Shown in pieces: positions 21,298 through 32,288 of a stretch of 64,000 nt of DNA (position 1 is its first letter; each line of letters opens with the position of its first letter). The translations under genes were made by a program, and so were the position numbers. The stretch comes from Prosapia bicincta (Eukaryota > Arthropoda > Insecta > Hemiptera > Cercopidae). Location: assembly GCA_036971475.1 (NCBI GenBank), contig JBAIZL010000001.1, forward strand, positions 137,134,192 to 137,198,191, in the 5' to 3' direction. The notes below the pieces were generated by a model. It saw only the letters and a list, made by a program, of their open reading frames with translations. It was not told the origin of the DNA and searched no databases.

Positions 21298-23017
21298 CTT
21301 AAGTTAGTAATAATATAAATGATTTATGTCCAGAAATTTATAAACATAGTTATATTTCTTAATGTTCAATACAGATTATTTTAATATTTAATACTCAACT
21401 TAGCAAACGATATATTAAGAAAGACGTATGATGTTGAAGAAAATAAAATAAGATAAATACTGATTCAATTTGTGAGAAATATGTAGTGTTTATTGTAAAG
21501 TAAAACACTAATACTAAAACCCCAAAGTGTGTGTGCATTTGCGTACGCACGCGTCTGTGTAAAACAGAGTACTAATTCACTACTTTACAATATAGCTACT
21601 ACGTTTTTGGTATAAGATCGATTTTGTTATTCAAAAAGCAAAATAAGGTTTGATAAAACATGCAAACTTGTGTAAACACGTTTAACTTAACCTAACCTAG
21701 TCCGTTACTTTGGAACTGTAATTTAGTTATACATTTCTTCTCTTTATAAGGATTATAACAGGTTCAGGAAATAATGTTTTGAGTTTATCACACTTCGGTT
21801 TGTGTTTACTATTAACTAACCGGTAAATGTTAAATATATAATAATATATCATATGCGCCAATTTGTGTGATAATTATGTATAATCAACGGTAATTGTACA
21901 CATAACGCCTAGGGCTACAATAATCATAATTACCGTCCTTAACAAAAATATAAACAAAATAAATTTGGCATGTTGCCTGCTTGTATTCCTGCAGGCGTTA
22001 GCGAAGGACGCATTCATTGGAACGATATGAATGCGTCGTCTCTTAAACAGAAGTTAATTTTTTTATAGATTACAATGTTTCGATTTTTATAATTTATAGT
22101 TTATTATACCAATTTTCAAAACAAACTGACCCTCCGTATATTACAAAACTACAATAATTGAGCGTCTTTTAAACGACTGGCCGTAAAAAGATCTGAAAAT
22201 ATGCCTAAAGAAGAAAACATACATTTGTCAGGTTTGATTTATCTGTCGGTTTATCTCAAAAACCCCGGATACAGTTAGAATCAAAGGGCCAGCAGTATCT
22301 GTGATTTCTGTACAGTATTTACATTACAAAGTGAACGCGGAAGACAAACTGTCGGTGTTATCAAAGGTCTGACAAGTTATAAAATAAAAACGAGGCAATG
22401 TGGCCGAATCCCAGCGTCTGGTCAGCCTCTACTTTACGTTGTGCAGGCTATTTGAGTGTCCAAATTTTATTTCATTTTCACTTTTCTATTGTATTTCTTT
22501 TTAAAAGGAGTTCTCCGTCGTAAACTGTAAAGTTCAGGAAGGACAGCTTATGTGTTACGATTTCGAGAGTTAAAATGTAATAAGTTGAGGTTAAATGGGC
22601 AAACAGAAATAATATAATAATTGTACTTTTTAAGAAGTTAGAATTTGGATTGAAAATGCATTTACAGCTTTAAATTGAGTATTTAGAATTGAAGTTAGGA
22701 AACACATTTAGATTAATACTGGCGGTTAGAAGGCGCTCAGTGGAAAGGTTAGGGTTGAAATCCAATCTCAGATAATGTTGAGATCTTATCTAAAAAGGGA
22801 AGATTTTAGTGTCTTGCGAGTATTGTTGCCCGATAGTGGTGCGGAGGGAAGACAGTATTACCATAAGAACACGACAGTAAACATGACTTTTATATCTACA
22901 TCAACTCATTTTAGTATCTATGACGCCTTTTAGCTACCACCTCATTGCCTACATCTGTGCTATTTAAATAATTGTCGAAAATCATTTTTTAACAAGTCTT
23001 CAATGCCCTGACCTGCG

Positions 23018-23020
<3 letters not shown>
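21298..23020. other. Gene-free AT-rich DNA
   Basis: No credible gene or repeat family is recognised in this interval. Confidence 0.5.
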
Positions 23021-23351
<331 letters not shown>

Positions 23352-23965
23352 ACCCACGTTCCTTCAGCTTTTTTGGCATATTCACATTTATGCACACCAT
23401 ACTTACTATTGAGAATAATCATTCTGACGGAAAACGATTGCGCAACTCTGCCCTCGAACAAAACTCGCAATGTTGCCAGTTCACGTAAACAATCGTCCGC
23501 TATTAACAGATGTCGGTTAGGGGGAAGGTGAAACCCCATCTGCTGCTAAATATTCACCCCTTCCGAGTTGCAACAAATTGATTTGGCGTCGTTACACTCG
23601 CAGTGATAGGTTCATCGACCGAAACGTAATAGAATCGAACGACATAGGTTGTGCATAATTTACAGCGAAAGCGCTACTGGTGGCGAAACTTCAAAACACG
23701 CCGACCACTCTTATCTATAAGACTGCCATTCTCAATAAGATGTTCATCGAAAGACTCGGAGGTTCATTCGACCTAAAACATTACGACTCCTCCCACAACT
23801 AGTAAAAATACATCGCCCATTCTTAACAAGAAACAAAAGTGCTCGACGAATATTATTAAACTCTGACGCAAGCAAATTCCTTACCAGTATTTATCTTATC
23901 TTCAGAAGAATTGCAGTTATGGTGCTACAACGTCGCCTTTCGCAATCGGGGCAACATAAAATAAC

Positions 23966-24242
23966 CAAATAACACTTGACAACGGTTAAAGTAAAACAGT
24001 TCACTCAAAATCTCACTACATTGTAGTTTATTAAAACCTATAGACTAGTTTCGACAACGATGTCGCCTTTATCAATGATTAGCTACTACTGATCACTGAT
24101 GAAGACGACATCGTCGTCGAAACTAGTCTGTATGTTTTAATAAACTAATGTGTAGTGAGATTTTAAGTGAACTGTTTTAATTTTTACCGTTGTGAATTGT
24201 TCTCACCAGCTAAGCTCTAATTAACTCAACAAATAACACTTG
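23966..24242. mobile_element. Small retroelement with inverted terminal repeats, hammerhead-like core and 13-bp target duplication
   Basis: A 13-bp direct repeat, CAAATAACACTTG, flanks the element at 23966-23978 and 24230-24242. The 251 bp between them consist of an inverted repeat (left arm starting exactly at 23979, right arm ending at about 24193) and a 36-base unpaired tail. On the plus strand, CTGATGA (24096-24102), one extra base, a perfect 6-bp hairpin with loop ATC (24104-24118), GAAAC (24119-24123), TA and GTC reproduce a minimal hammerhead core. The left arm carries a decayed copy on the minus strand (24043-24077). AATAAA follows. Inverted terminal repeats with hammerheads and variable-length target duplications are known from Penelope-like elements; assignment here is inferred. 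Confidence 0.7.
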
Positions 24243-24511
24243 TTTCATAGCAACGCAATGGTTTCCTCACATTACCCATCTGATCTTGAAAACACTATCG
24301 TAGCTCTAGCTAAACCTTTACAGCACAAGTAATTCATTCCGGGCTCCTTAATAAAATAAAAACGTTCAGTACAAAACTTTTATAATGGAGCGAACTGATA
24401 CGTTATTTGTTCCGATATCGTAGAACGAACGGATGAAGAGAAGTGGTTTTTAAAATTGGATTGTTATAATGTAACATGTTAAATGTTTTACAATAATTTA
24501 GCATATTGCAG

Positions 24512-24685
24512 AAAAATTTATTTTGTTTTAAACAACGCAAAATCGACCGAAATTTAAAACAAAATTATGTTTCTAAGAAGGTCTTTAGACAGCGTTCGGT
24601 AGGGACCCATGCGGAAACTAAAAATTCTGATAACCAATCACAACCCACTATTTCAGGGGGTTTTATTAAGAAAGTACGAAATGTT
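24512..24685 (+). CDS. Possible internal exon (58 codons, phase 0-0), unrecognised
   Basis: A frame of Lys/Arg/Gln/Asn-rich sequence is bounded by ATATTGCAG| on the left and |GTAAGTGA on the right. The segment between is 174 bp, a whole number of codons, in the open frame that ends with a stop at 24706. The C-terminal part reads SGGFIKKVRNV. The acceptor has only a weak pyrimidine tract, and no neighbouring exon is seen. It is on the opposite strand from the only convincing gene, so it would belong to another transcript. It may well be chance. Confidence 0.2.
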
Positions 24686-27600
24686 GTAAGTGAAGATCTC
24701 TCCTGATTTAGCTTTGAGAGAAGACTGCCGTGGATTGCAAAGTTGGACTATTAAAACTTTAATAATTTACTATACAAAATGTCATAGCATTTGTGTTTGT
24801 GAAATAATCAAACCGTTTTGTATTTATAGTTTGCTAAATTTGATTACATTAAAAGAGTAAACAGTGTAATGTTTCAATTGTTAATAAGCCATGTTAAAGT
24901 GATTGCCGAGGTATGTTTTAAGTTAATTTTAGTTTTAAGTAATTAAATAAAATCAGTTAATACAAAAAATTACCAGTATGAATTTGACCTAACGTTGTCT
25001 AATGAAATAATTTAAAAAAGATATAACCTTTAATTTAAATTTAAATTAAAACTGTCCAAAGGTTTTATAACTGTAATTTATTTATATTGTTTAAATTAAA
25101 TCTTTTTTTTTAAATTTAAACGAGAAATTTAATGTAAGCTATCTTTCTTCAGACCAATCTGGACAGACAGCGAGTCTGCCTAAGTCAAATGGTTAGATAC
25201 AATTGGTAATGTAAACAATTGACCCCGTCTTTTTAAAAGTATAAATAACAATGTGTATGTGAATAAAGGTAATTTTAAGTTCATTAAACACACTACAAAA
25301 TGCCGGAAGATTAAAATTTCATTTAATCGATTTAATTGGTTGAAATTAAAAAAGTAAATGTTCATGATTGATTACATTCATAAGAGTATTATTTATGCAA
25401 TTATTCATAAATCAATTACATTTTGATAACGTGTTAATTTATTAATTCAATTATAATAACTATAAGAGAAATATTTGTATTTGTTTCAAGATTCATATCT
25501 TAAAACAATATTAATTTAAATGTACGCAATCTTATAAAATGATTAGTCGCCTTTTAATGCTTTTAATTAGGAATTTATAAAGCCTGCGTCAGGCAGGAGA
25601 GCGGCCCTGATTGCGTAAGACATTACCCCCCCCCCCCATTTATGTTCTCACCGTAATATATCATCCCTACCACAACAGACGAGGCGCTAAAACCCTATTT
25701 ATCAAAATTTGCCAGAAAAGACACCAATAGTTGATTACTTAGTTGATTCAATGTTGAGTGTGGTTGTTGTTTCCGCTAATAGATGGCACTGTCGTCTATC
25801 AGTCTGTCACTTTACTCTACTGACCAAAGTAATAACGAAACTTTATTGCCGTAAATATAGAATCAGTCTATTGAAATACTGATGGGTAAAGCTTCTATTA
25901 CATTTACGTCACTGCATTGGTAGTGCAATATGTGAAGTAATGCAAGCTTAGAACCTCCAATATGCAGGTCTGCGTCACGACGGTATACACACGCTGTGCA
26001 ATAACTTCTCCCCTTCCATTTGGAGCACCTGTAACGTCCCCCTCTCCCCGTGCATTTGCCGTGGAAATAGCTCGAGCCGTATAGTTGGTGCCCTCATTGC
26101 AACAGAAACTGACGAAATTGGAAAACCTGCCAAAACATTAACACGTTTGTACGAGGTCGGTGACAGTGTGTGCATGTGTTAACGCCCCCTGAATAGAGAA
26201 CAAAAAGAATGGGTTTGCTTAAAACCACGCAATGTAGGAGACAATTTCACCATTTTAAAAGTGTTAAATGTAAATTCGTGTACGGCGCAATAAAATAATA
26301 TCCTTTCAGAAAGTAAATGTTTAATAGCGGATTACGCCGGAAAAACGTAAGCACGACATATAATTAAGCAAACAGAATACTTGGAAAGAAGTTGAGGAAC
26401 ATTTTTAAAGATGTTTGTAAGGATTTGTTACGCTCTATATTTCGTGAATCGATAAGATGTTCTCAGTGTGTAAGACGTAAAATCGTTTGAAGAAACTAAT
26501 TTTAAACTTTGCTACATTAAGGTATAATACAAATATATTCTATAGGCACGCCATTGATTTTGCCAAATCTAATAATACCTATTATTTAAAATTCTTCCCA
26601 GTCGTTAACAGACGATAATAGATATAGGACCTTTGACTGATGGCCATAAAACGAAACCAATATTGTTTCAGATCTGTCGTAAAATCGAGTGAAAAATAAA
26701 ATAAAACCTGATTTGAGAAAACTGTCCATACTCGTTTACACGCATATCTGGCCAGTAGATAATTTATCTGTTTGAAAATCCTTTTAACAGTAACCAGGAT
26801 ATATTTTATCGTTTCCTGACATTATCACTTTTAGATAAAAAATACGATACTTTATCGTTTTTTAAATGCAATGTAATACATACCAATGCAAAGCTAAGGT
26901 TTTAAGCTTTCATTTTTATGTGATTATATTTATACAACCTGTTTTTATTAGCCTGAAAATGTGTTGAAAACCGATGATCACAGTATCGCAAAGAACAGTT
27001 GCAACTGGCAGATGATTTTTTTTCCATAGTTTTTATTCTTAGACTACTTTTTATAATATAATACATTATATGTTATAAATCGAGTTCAAATATTTAAAAA
27101 TTTATAACTCGAAATTTTCGCAAACAATTTTTTGAAAAATTATATAAATTATAATATACATATTTTTAAATTTTTACCATTAGAAATAAAAATTCTAATT
27201 CTTTCGTTATTTTTAATAAAAGTGTAATTATTTTCTACAAGGAAAAATATATTATATGGAAGGAATAAATTATAATTTTGACTTATTACTTACCTCTAAT
27301 GTTTTTTTGCAATTAAAAAACTGTATTTTAAAAATTATTAATAAAAAAAGTATATAAAAACTCATATTTTCTTGTGGAAAACTAAACTCTGAACTCATAA
27401 AATATTTATTGCAGTAAAAAAATTGCAAACTTTATTTACGTTAAAAATTTTAATTTTTCTAAAATCCATTGTAACTAATTTATTGATAATATTAGAAATA
27501 ATAATAAAATATATTTATATAAACTTTACAAGCGTATTTTACATAGGCCTACTGGCCCGCAACAGGATTTGCACACTTTATATATAAACTTAATATCTTC

Positions 27601-28019
27601 TTGAGCAATCATTAAAATTACTACAAAAGCTAAAAAAAAAAAAACACCCTGCCACTGTAAAGGTTAGATTCCAGCCAGATATAGGGTCATTCTGTAATGC
27701 TGTCGGGGACAGATCGTCACAAAAATTACAATAAAGTAAAGACAATAAAGCCCGATCTGGACTGAATTGAAGCCCTTTGATCATATGATTGCAATTTGTA
27801 AAATGGCCCTGCTATTCACCGACGAATCCAGTTCTGTATAAAAACGTTTTGCGGGCTACACATGTAGTCTACACATGGCTATTTTCAGGAAGTATGGACC
27901 AGACGGGATCGTTAAACATTTGATGTTTTCATGTTTCATAAACATATTAGCCTAACTTCATCGAAAACAAGTAACAAACCAGAAATGTTTACTGTCGCCT
28001 ATTCAACGTTATAATTATA
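24686..28019. other. Gene-free, very AT-rich DNA
   Basis: No credible gene. About 24970-25560 and 26990-27545 are extremely AT-rich, with poly-A/T runs and a TTTAAATTTAAATTTAAA-type palindromic stretch near 25030-25130. A 13-base C tract lies near 25627. Short frames have no motifs. Confidence 0.5.
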
Positions 28020-28240
28020 ATAAAAATAAAAGATGTACACAAAACACAAATTAATCATTTATTAACTCATAGAGTTTCAATGACAAAGTTATCATCATCT
28101 GTGAGTGTTGCTACTACAAACTTTAGCTTACAACTGATGATGATGACTTTGTCATTGAAACTCGTCTGAGTTAATAAATGATTAATTTCTGAGTTTTCTG
28201 TATGTCTTTTATTTGTATTAACATAACCACACAGGCTGAG
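28020..28240. mobile_element. Inverted-repeat retroelement fragment with hammerhead-like core
   Basis: The left arm (about 28020-28106) and right arm (about 28133-28215) are imperfect reverse complements around a short centre. On the plus strand, CTGATGA (28134-28140), one extra base, a 6-bp hairpin with loop TTT (28142-28156), GAAAC (28157-28161), TC and GTC (28164-28166) follow the same geometry as the 24096 copy. TTAATAAATGATTAATT comes next. A tail with CACAGGCTGAGCTCAA resembles the tail of the 23979-24229 element (CACCAGCTAAGCTCTA), so both belong to one family. No clear target duplication is seen. Confidence 0.6.
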
Positions 28241-29460
28241 CTCAAAGAATAGAGTTACTTATAAATATAGCCTATATTGTTTAATTTAATTCGCAATTCA
28301 ATATTAATTACTAAAATTTATATATTGTCTACGTGTTAAAAAGGGTTCTTCAATAACTCCGTGCACTAACAAAGATTTAAGATAAAGGATGACTTCTTGG
28401 TAGAGAAAATCAGCTCTTGTATTTCAAACTTAGTTAAATATATAAAAAAAAGTAAAACATTTTTTAAGCTATTTTTTAATTTTTAATACAAAAGTGTACT
28501 TATTTAATTTTATTATTTATTTATTTATTTTATTTCATTATTCATTTATAATTTTTTTTTATCCATTTAATGTATTAATTGTTAATTAAATAGGCTAAGA
28601 ATATTTCTATAGTATATAGGTATACATTATTACAGACTAACAATAAAATAATACACATAATAGAATAACAATATTTATAATTTCTTAATTATTTATTTTT
28701 TAAATAATTTTGAAATAAACTGTTGCCTAAGCACTTGAAAAAGTTACACAATTTGTTGGCAAATTCTTAATTAAAAATTATCCAAAAATCTTTGAAGATA
28801 AATAGATTAATGAAATGCGTTTATAAATTACAAAATTATGTGGTTAATACATTAGTAATAATAAATAAATAACCTGTAAAAACCGACGTATCTCTCACGC
28901 GTCGAACATACGACTTCTAATTCGGCATATCCTAAAGGCGAACAGATATTTTCATTCCTGAAGTAACAAAAATATAAAGCTAATAAATTATTTGCCGGGC
29001 CCACCTACTCGCCCGCTAAACGGCCTTTCCAAGACACCGAACACCTTTTCCAAGCATGAATAAATTAAGACACCCCTCCCTAACCACGTCACCCTTAGAC
29101 GTCCTTATAATACTTTCAGCACGTGGCAGAGGCTATCCACCCTTCGGAAACAAATCTTCCATCTGCCCATTAAGGAAGTGAGTCATGAAATACGGATCGA
29201 GTGGCAGCTTCTAGTTTGTATTGTAGATGGGCGAAACAGCTGCGTCAATACGTCTAAAACTCTTCCCTTACCGCTACCTCAAGTCGATAAAAACAAGTTG
29301 GGCTGAAAACTAATTTGTTACATTGAAAACAGAATTAGAGAAGTCTTATTTCAACTCGGCATACTTTTGTTGTCGCATTCACTGCTGATATGTACCGAAT
29401 ATTTTCATGTACAGTACAATTCATTTTCGTACATTCTTCTACGATCGAAACGTTATTCTT
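28241..29460. other. Gene-free DNA
   Basis: 28430-28880 is low-complexity AT-rich sequence with TTTATTTATTT runs. 28880-29300 has more balanced composition but no open frame or motif that I can support. Confidence 0.5.
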
Positions 29461-29466
29461 AAAGTT

Positions 29467-29496
29467 TTGATAATGGAGTTATATCCGAAACGCGTC
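29467..29496 (+). repeat. Decayed hammerhead-like motif
   Basis: TTGATAA (from CTGATGA), a weak GGA..TCC hairpin, then GAAAC (29487-29491), GC and GTC (29494-29496). The GAAAC-NN-GUC mini stem III is intact while the CUGANGA box is degraded. Confidence 0.35.
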
Positions 29497-29607
29497 AACG
29501 AAAAATATTGTTTTGATCTTAGGCAAGGCAGAATATACTCAAACGTATACCAATACTCCTAGCAAAAATAAAGATTTCCTTTATTATAAACTCTGTAGTT
29601 AGTTCAG

Positions 29608-29670
29608 TATTAATTTCCTCTGAAGATAATTGATTTGTTATCGAAATGTACATTAGTAATTAAATAAAAC
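29608..29670 (+). ncRNA. Hammerhead-like motif with stem I
   Basis: CTGAAGA at 29620-29626 fits CUGANGA (position 7 is variable in hammerheads). GAAA is at 29643-29646, and stem III is A-T, T-A, G-C with loop TA (29646-29653), followed by U at 29654 as the cleavage-position base. Stem I can form between 29608-29619 and 29655-29666: CT/AG, a small internal loop, then about eight A-T pairs with one bulge. Weakness: the strongest stem II pairing (GATAA with TTATC) uses the two core bases G8 and A9, so the canonical fold must compete with an alternative hairpin. AAATAAAA follows. Confidence 0.35.
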
Positions 29671-30060
29671 GTTTTTGTGGTTAAAAGGTTTTATTTATTT
29701 AACATTAAAAAACATTAAACCACAATTGCTCCAATTTATTATACATAAAGAGGGGTATATTAAGAATTACACTACACCTATTTCGTTTTTAAGCTATTCT
29801 TACTAATATAATTTTACTAATAGCAGTAAAAGAAGCTCGTTCCTAAGGATGACAATGACGGAAAATAAGGTAACTTTAAAATACAGTGTAATCTTGACAA
29901 TCCCAACAAGCGCAAAAAAGCTATGTTGTGTATAAGAGCCTGTTATGTTATGAATATTGAATAAAATACATTTTTCTAAGTACTTATAAATAACAAAAAA
30001 TATGTAGAAACACTAAATAAAAAACATTCGTATTATTTTCAGCATATATTCCTAATACAT

Positions 30061-30145
30061 ACTTTGATACTTTCTGTAATCAGAACTTTTCAGTAATCCG
30101 AACAACCCCCTGCATGAATTTGTCCGGATTACAGAGATTCCACTG
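30061..30145 (-). mobile_element. Tigger/pogo-like terminal fragment
   Basis: The minus strand begins CAGTGGAATCTCTGTAATCC at 30145, followed by a GGACAAATTCATGC segment and a second TTCGGATTACTGAA string. The CAGTGGAA..TAATCCGG wording is typical of Tigger ends. No opposite end with matching inverted repeat was found nearby, so this is probably a solitary, truncated end. Confidence 0.4.
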
Positions 30146-31060
30146 TGCTGCATATGAAGTATGTTTGCATCTAAACATACGCTACGCGCGTACCATAGAA
30201 ACCTGTTGAGCCTGTGTCTGCTCACAAGAAATAAAAACTCTACGAACGTTTGGAAATAAAATTATACAATAATTTCGTGTGGAAGCGTGGACGAGATCGA
30301 AGACTGCAGAAAACTAGCAAGGAAACAAGTAAATTATTCTCTCTTGAATATAGAATGAGGTGCCATAATATAGGACAGTAGAAAGACTATTACATAAGCA
30401 AAGTAGTGGTAGTAAATAGAAGGGATCTACTAAAATGTTCCCTGGACCCAGTTAGTATAGATTGGGGGAATAAGTGAAGGTTCGTTACTATGGGCGGCAA
30501 ATAGGGGGCTAGAGTTAACCAAGGTAAGCAAAATTATGCTTGGATTGGGAGAGTATTTTTGATGATCAGCTGTTAGGTCTATAATCGCCAGCGGAAGAAA
30601 GCATTGTGAACATAGATAGGATTAAGGTAAAGAGACAGTGGTACAGGGGATATAGTGGAGATAAAATGGCATGAAGGTCTGGATCTGAAGTAAAATCAAA
30701 TCTGATCAACGTCTGGATGTCTACTTTCTATTGAGACCATAAAGACGTCCACCATTACAGCCCTTCTAAGGGATAAGGAAGGGTAGAATGAGTTAGGTAA
30801 GACTAAGGGAAAGACATAACGACCCCTTAGTACCGGTAACAGCCAATGTGTGAAAAGAAGAATTAAAAGATGGTGAAACAGAATAATGGCGAAGAAGAAT
30901 GTTGAACCTAACCTTGCAACTTCTACCTCCAAGTCATAGAACACAAAGATACCGCCTTACGACTGGGTGATGTCCGCAGTCTAGTGTGCGATCAAAACGC
31001 AAACGCGAATCCAGCCTTAAACTAATGAGAACAATTAATAAACAATATTGTGAACCAGGT
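30146..31060. other. Gene-free DNA
   Basis: No supportable gene. Purine-rich stretches at 30330-30940 resemble diverged retrotransposon 3' sequence in texture, but I cannot identify any reverse transcriptase motif in six frames. The 82-codon minus-strand frame at 30696-30944 is hydrophobic and unsupported. Confidence 0.4.
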
Positions 31061-31064
31061 AATT

Positions 31065-31117
31065 GTACGCTTCTGACGATGGTAACTATGTTAGCGAAAT
31101 GTGCATAAAGGTCGTGT
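31065..31117 (+). ncRNA. Best hammerhead-ribozyme-like motif in the window
   Basis: All three stems can be drawn. Core CTGACGA at 31073-31079 (CUGANGA). Stem II 31081-31095 is a 6/3/6 hairpin with one G-G mismatch and loop TAT. GAAA is at 31096-31099. Stem III is A99-T106, T100-A105, G101-C104 with loop TG. A at 31107 is the UH-position base. Stem I pairs CTT 31070-31072 with AAG 31108-31110 and, after a 2-base bulge (31111-31112), GTACG 31065-31069 with CGTGT 31113-31117 (last two pairs wobble). Departure from the canonical ribozyme: an unpaired T at 31080 between core base A9 and stem II, present in every sibling copy. Such motifs are known in Penelope-like retroelements. Self-cleavage is inferred, not shown. 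Confidence 0.5.
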
Positions 31118-32288
31118 TAGTATTTGTTTGTTAATTATAATTTCGCTACTGTGTCGTTGATCGCTTAGACAGCGTCACTTACCAGAACTGGACCTTACCA
31201 TACTCTCAACCAGTGTGAAGAGAGGTGGTCTATGTTCGCTCCCGGGATAAGGAAAGAAAATTGCATTTGCAGGAAGACACCAGATCTCGATTAACATATT
31301 GCGTATGAAATAAAAAGTATTTAACACTATTACCTCTCAGATAAAGAAGTAAGAAATAAGTTAAAGAAGTTAAAACAAACTGCTACAAATAAAAGTGATT
31401 AAGCGAACAGCAACCGATGGCTAACCTCGTCAGGGTCAATGCACACTCCCAAGCGACGTGTTTACATTTAACAAATGTCCTACATGCTCCCGCAAGACGG
31501 TAAAATGCATGTACAGTAGTTTCTAGGTCACATTAGCATCTGAGAGACTCAAGACGGCCAAGTTTCACCGCCTCGACCGATAGCCCACGTTAATAATGGC
31601 GTTTCCCAGATTGCACGACGTACGTGGACAGCACGTAGGTTTCCGGTCATGGAAAGGTCGATTTTGAGGCTATTACGAGGTTCGAACGTGCACGTAAAGA
31701 AAGGCAAATGTTTTATTGTGAATGTGGACCTTCGTAGAATGCTACACGGCGAGCTGTCTGTAAGCAGTGTCTGTATTTATCTTGGCACGTTAATGCGTGA
31801 TGGAAAGCATTTCTATCTTGTGACGCATCACAATTAGTAATCTGATTGAATAATTTTACATTCCTACGCGCATGCGCTACGTTTTGGGATGGGTTAGTTA
31901 AAAAAGCACATTGAACGTAAGAGAAGAGGGAGAGGTATGGTAAATCCGGATAATCCGAATATATTCGATCAGGGAAAAGGTTATATTCTACCATACAGGC
32001 TGACTAAAATCTGAAAAACTAGTACCCAGTCTCATCCAATCCTACAGCTGTCTCCTATTAACCGAAATCATTCGTCAATAAGTATACATTTGAGTGCATC
32101 CTTCTGCCTTTCCATTTAAACATTGTTGTTCAGACTGGTTTCGAATTAATTCCATTTTCAAAACTTTTAACTGCACTCTTACATTATAAAAACTCCAAAC
32201 TGTATTCCTTTAATAATGTGAAAATCCAGTTTAAAGTTTTAAAAATGAAATACAATAAATATCAAGAGCATAGCGGTACAATATATTG
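31118..32288. other. Gene-free DNA, partly CpG-rich
   Basis: 31400-31900 has above-background CpG and contains a palindromic GCGCATGCGC site (separate entry). Overlapping short frames on both strands (31649-31837 plus, 31713-31994 minus) lack motifs and splice support. 31940-31960 holds a TCCGGATAATCCG string like a Tigger subterminal repeat. Confidence 0.45.
31867..31878. promoter_or_regulatory. NRF1/erect-wing-type site GCGCATGCGC
   Basis: The sequence CGCGCATGCGCT contains a perfect 10-bp palindrome GCGCATGCGC at 31868-31877. It matches the YGCGCATGCGCR consensus bound by NRF1 (erect wing in insects), normally found close to transcription starts. A CpG-rich context supports a promoter, but no exon is identified beside it. 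Confidence 0.35.

Noticed and set aside
30275..30960. Second LINE fragment suspected from purine-rich texture
   Set aside because: No reverse transcriptase, endonuclease or zinc-knuckle block could be read in any frame.
31938..31965. Tigger end suggested by TCCGGATAATCCG
   Set aside because: There is no CAGT terminus or opposite inverted repeat; a short string alone is not enough.
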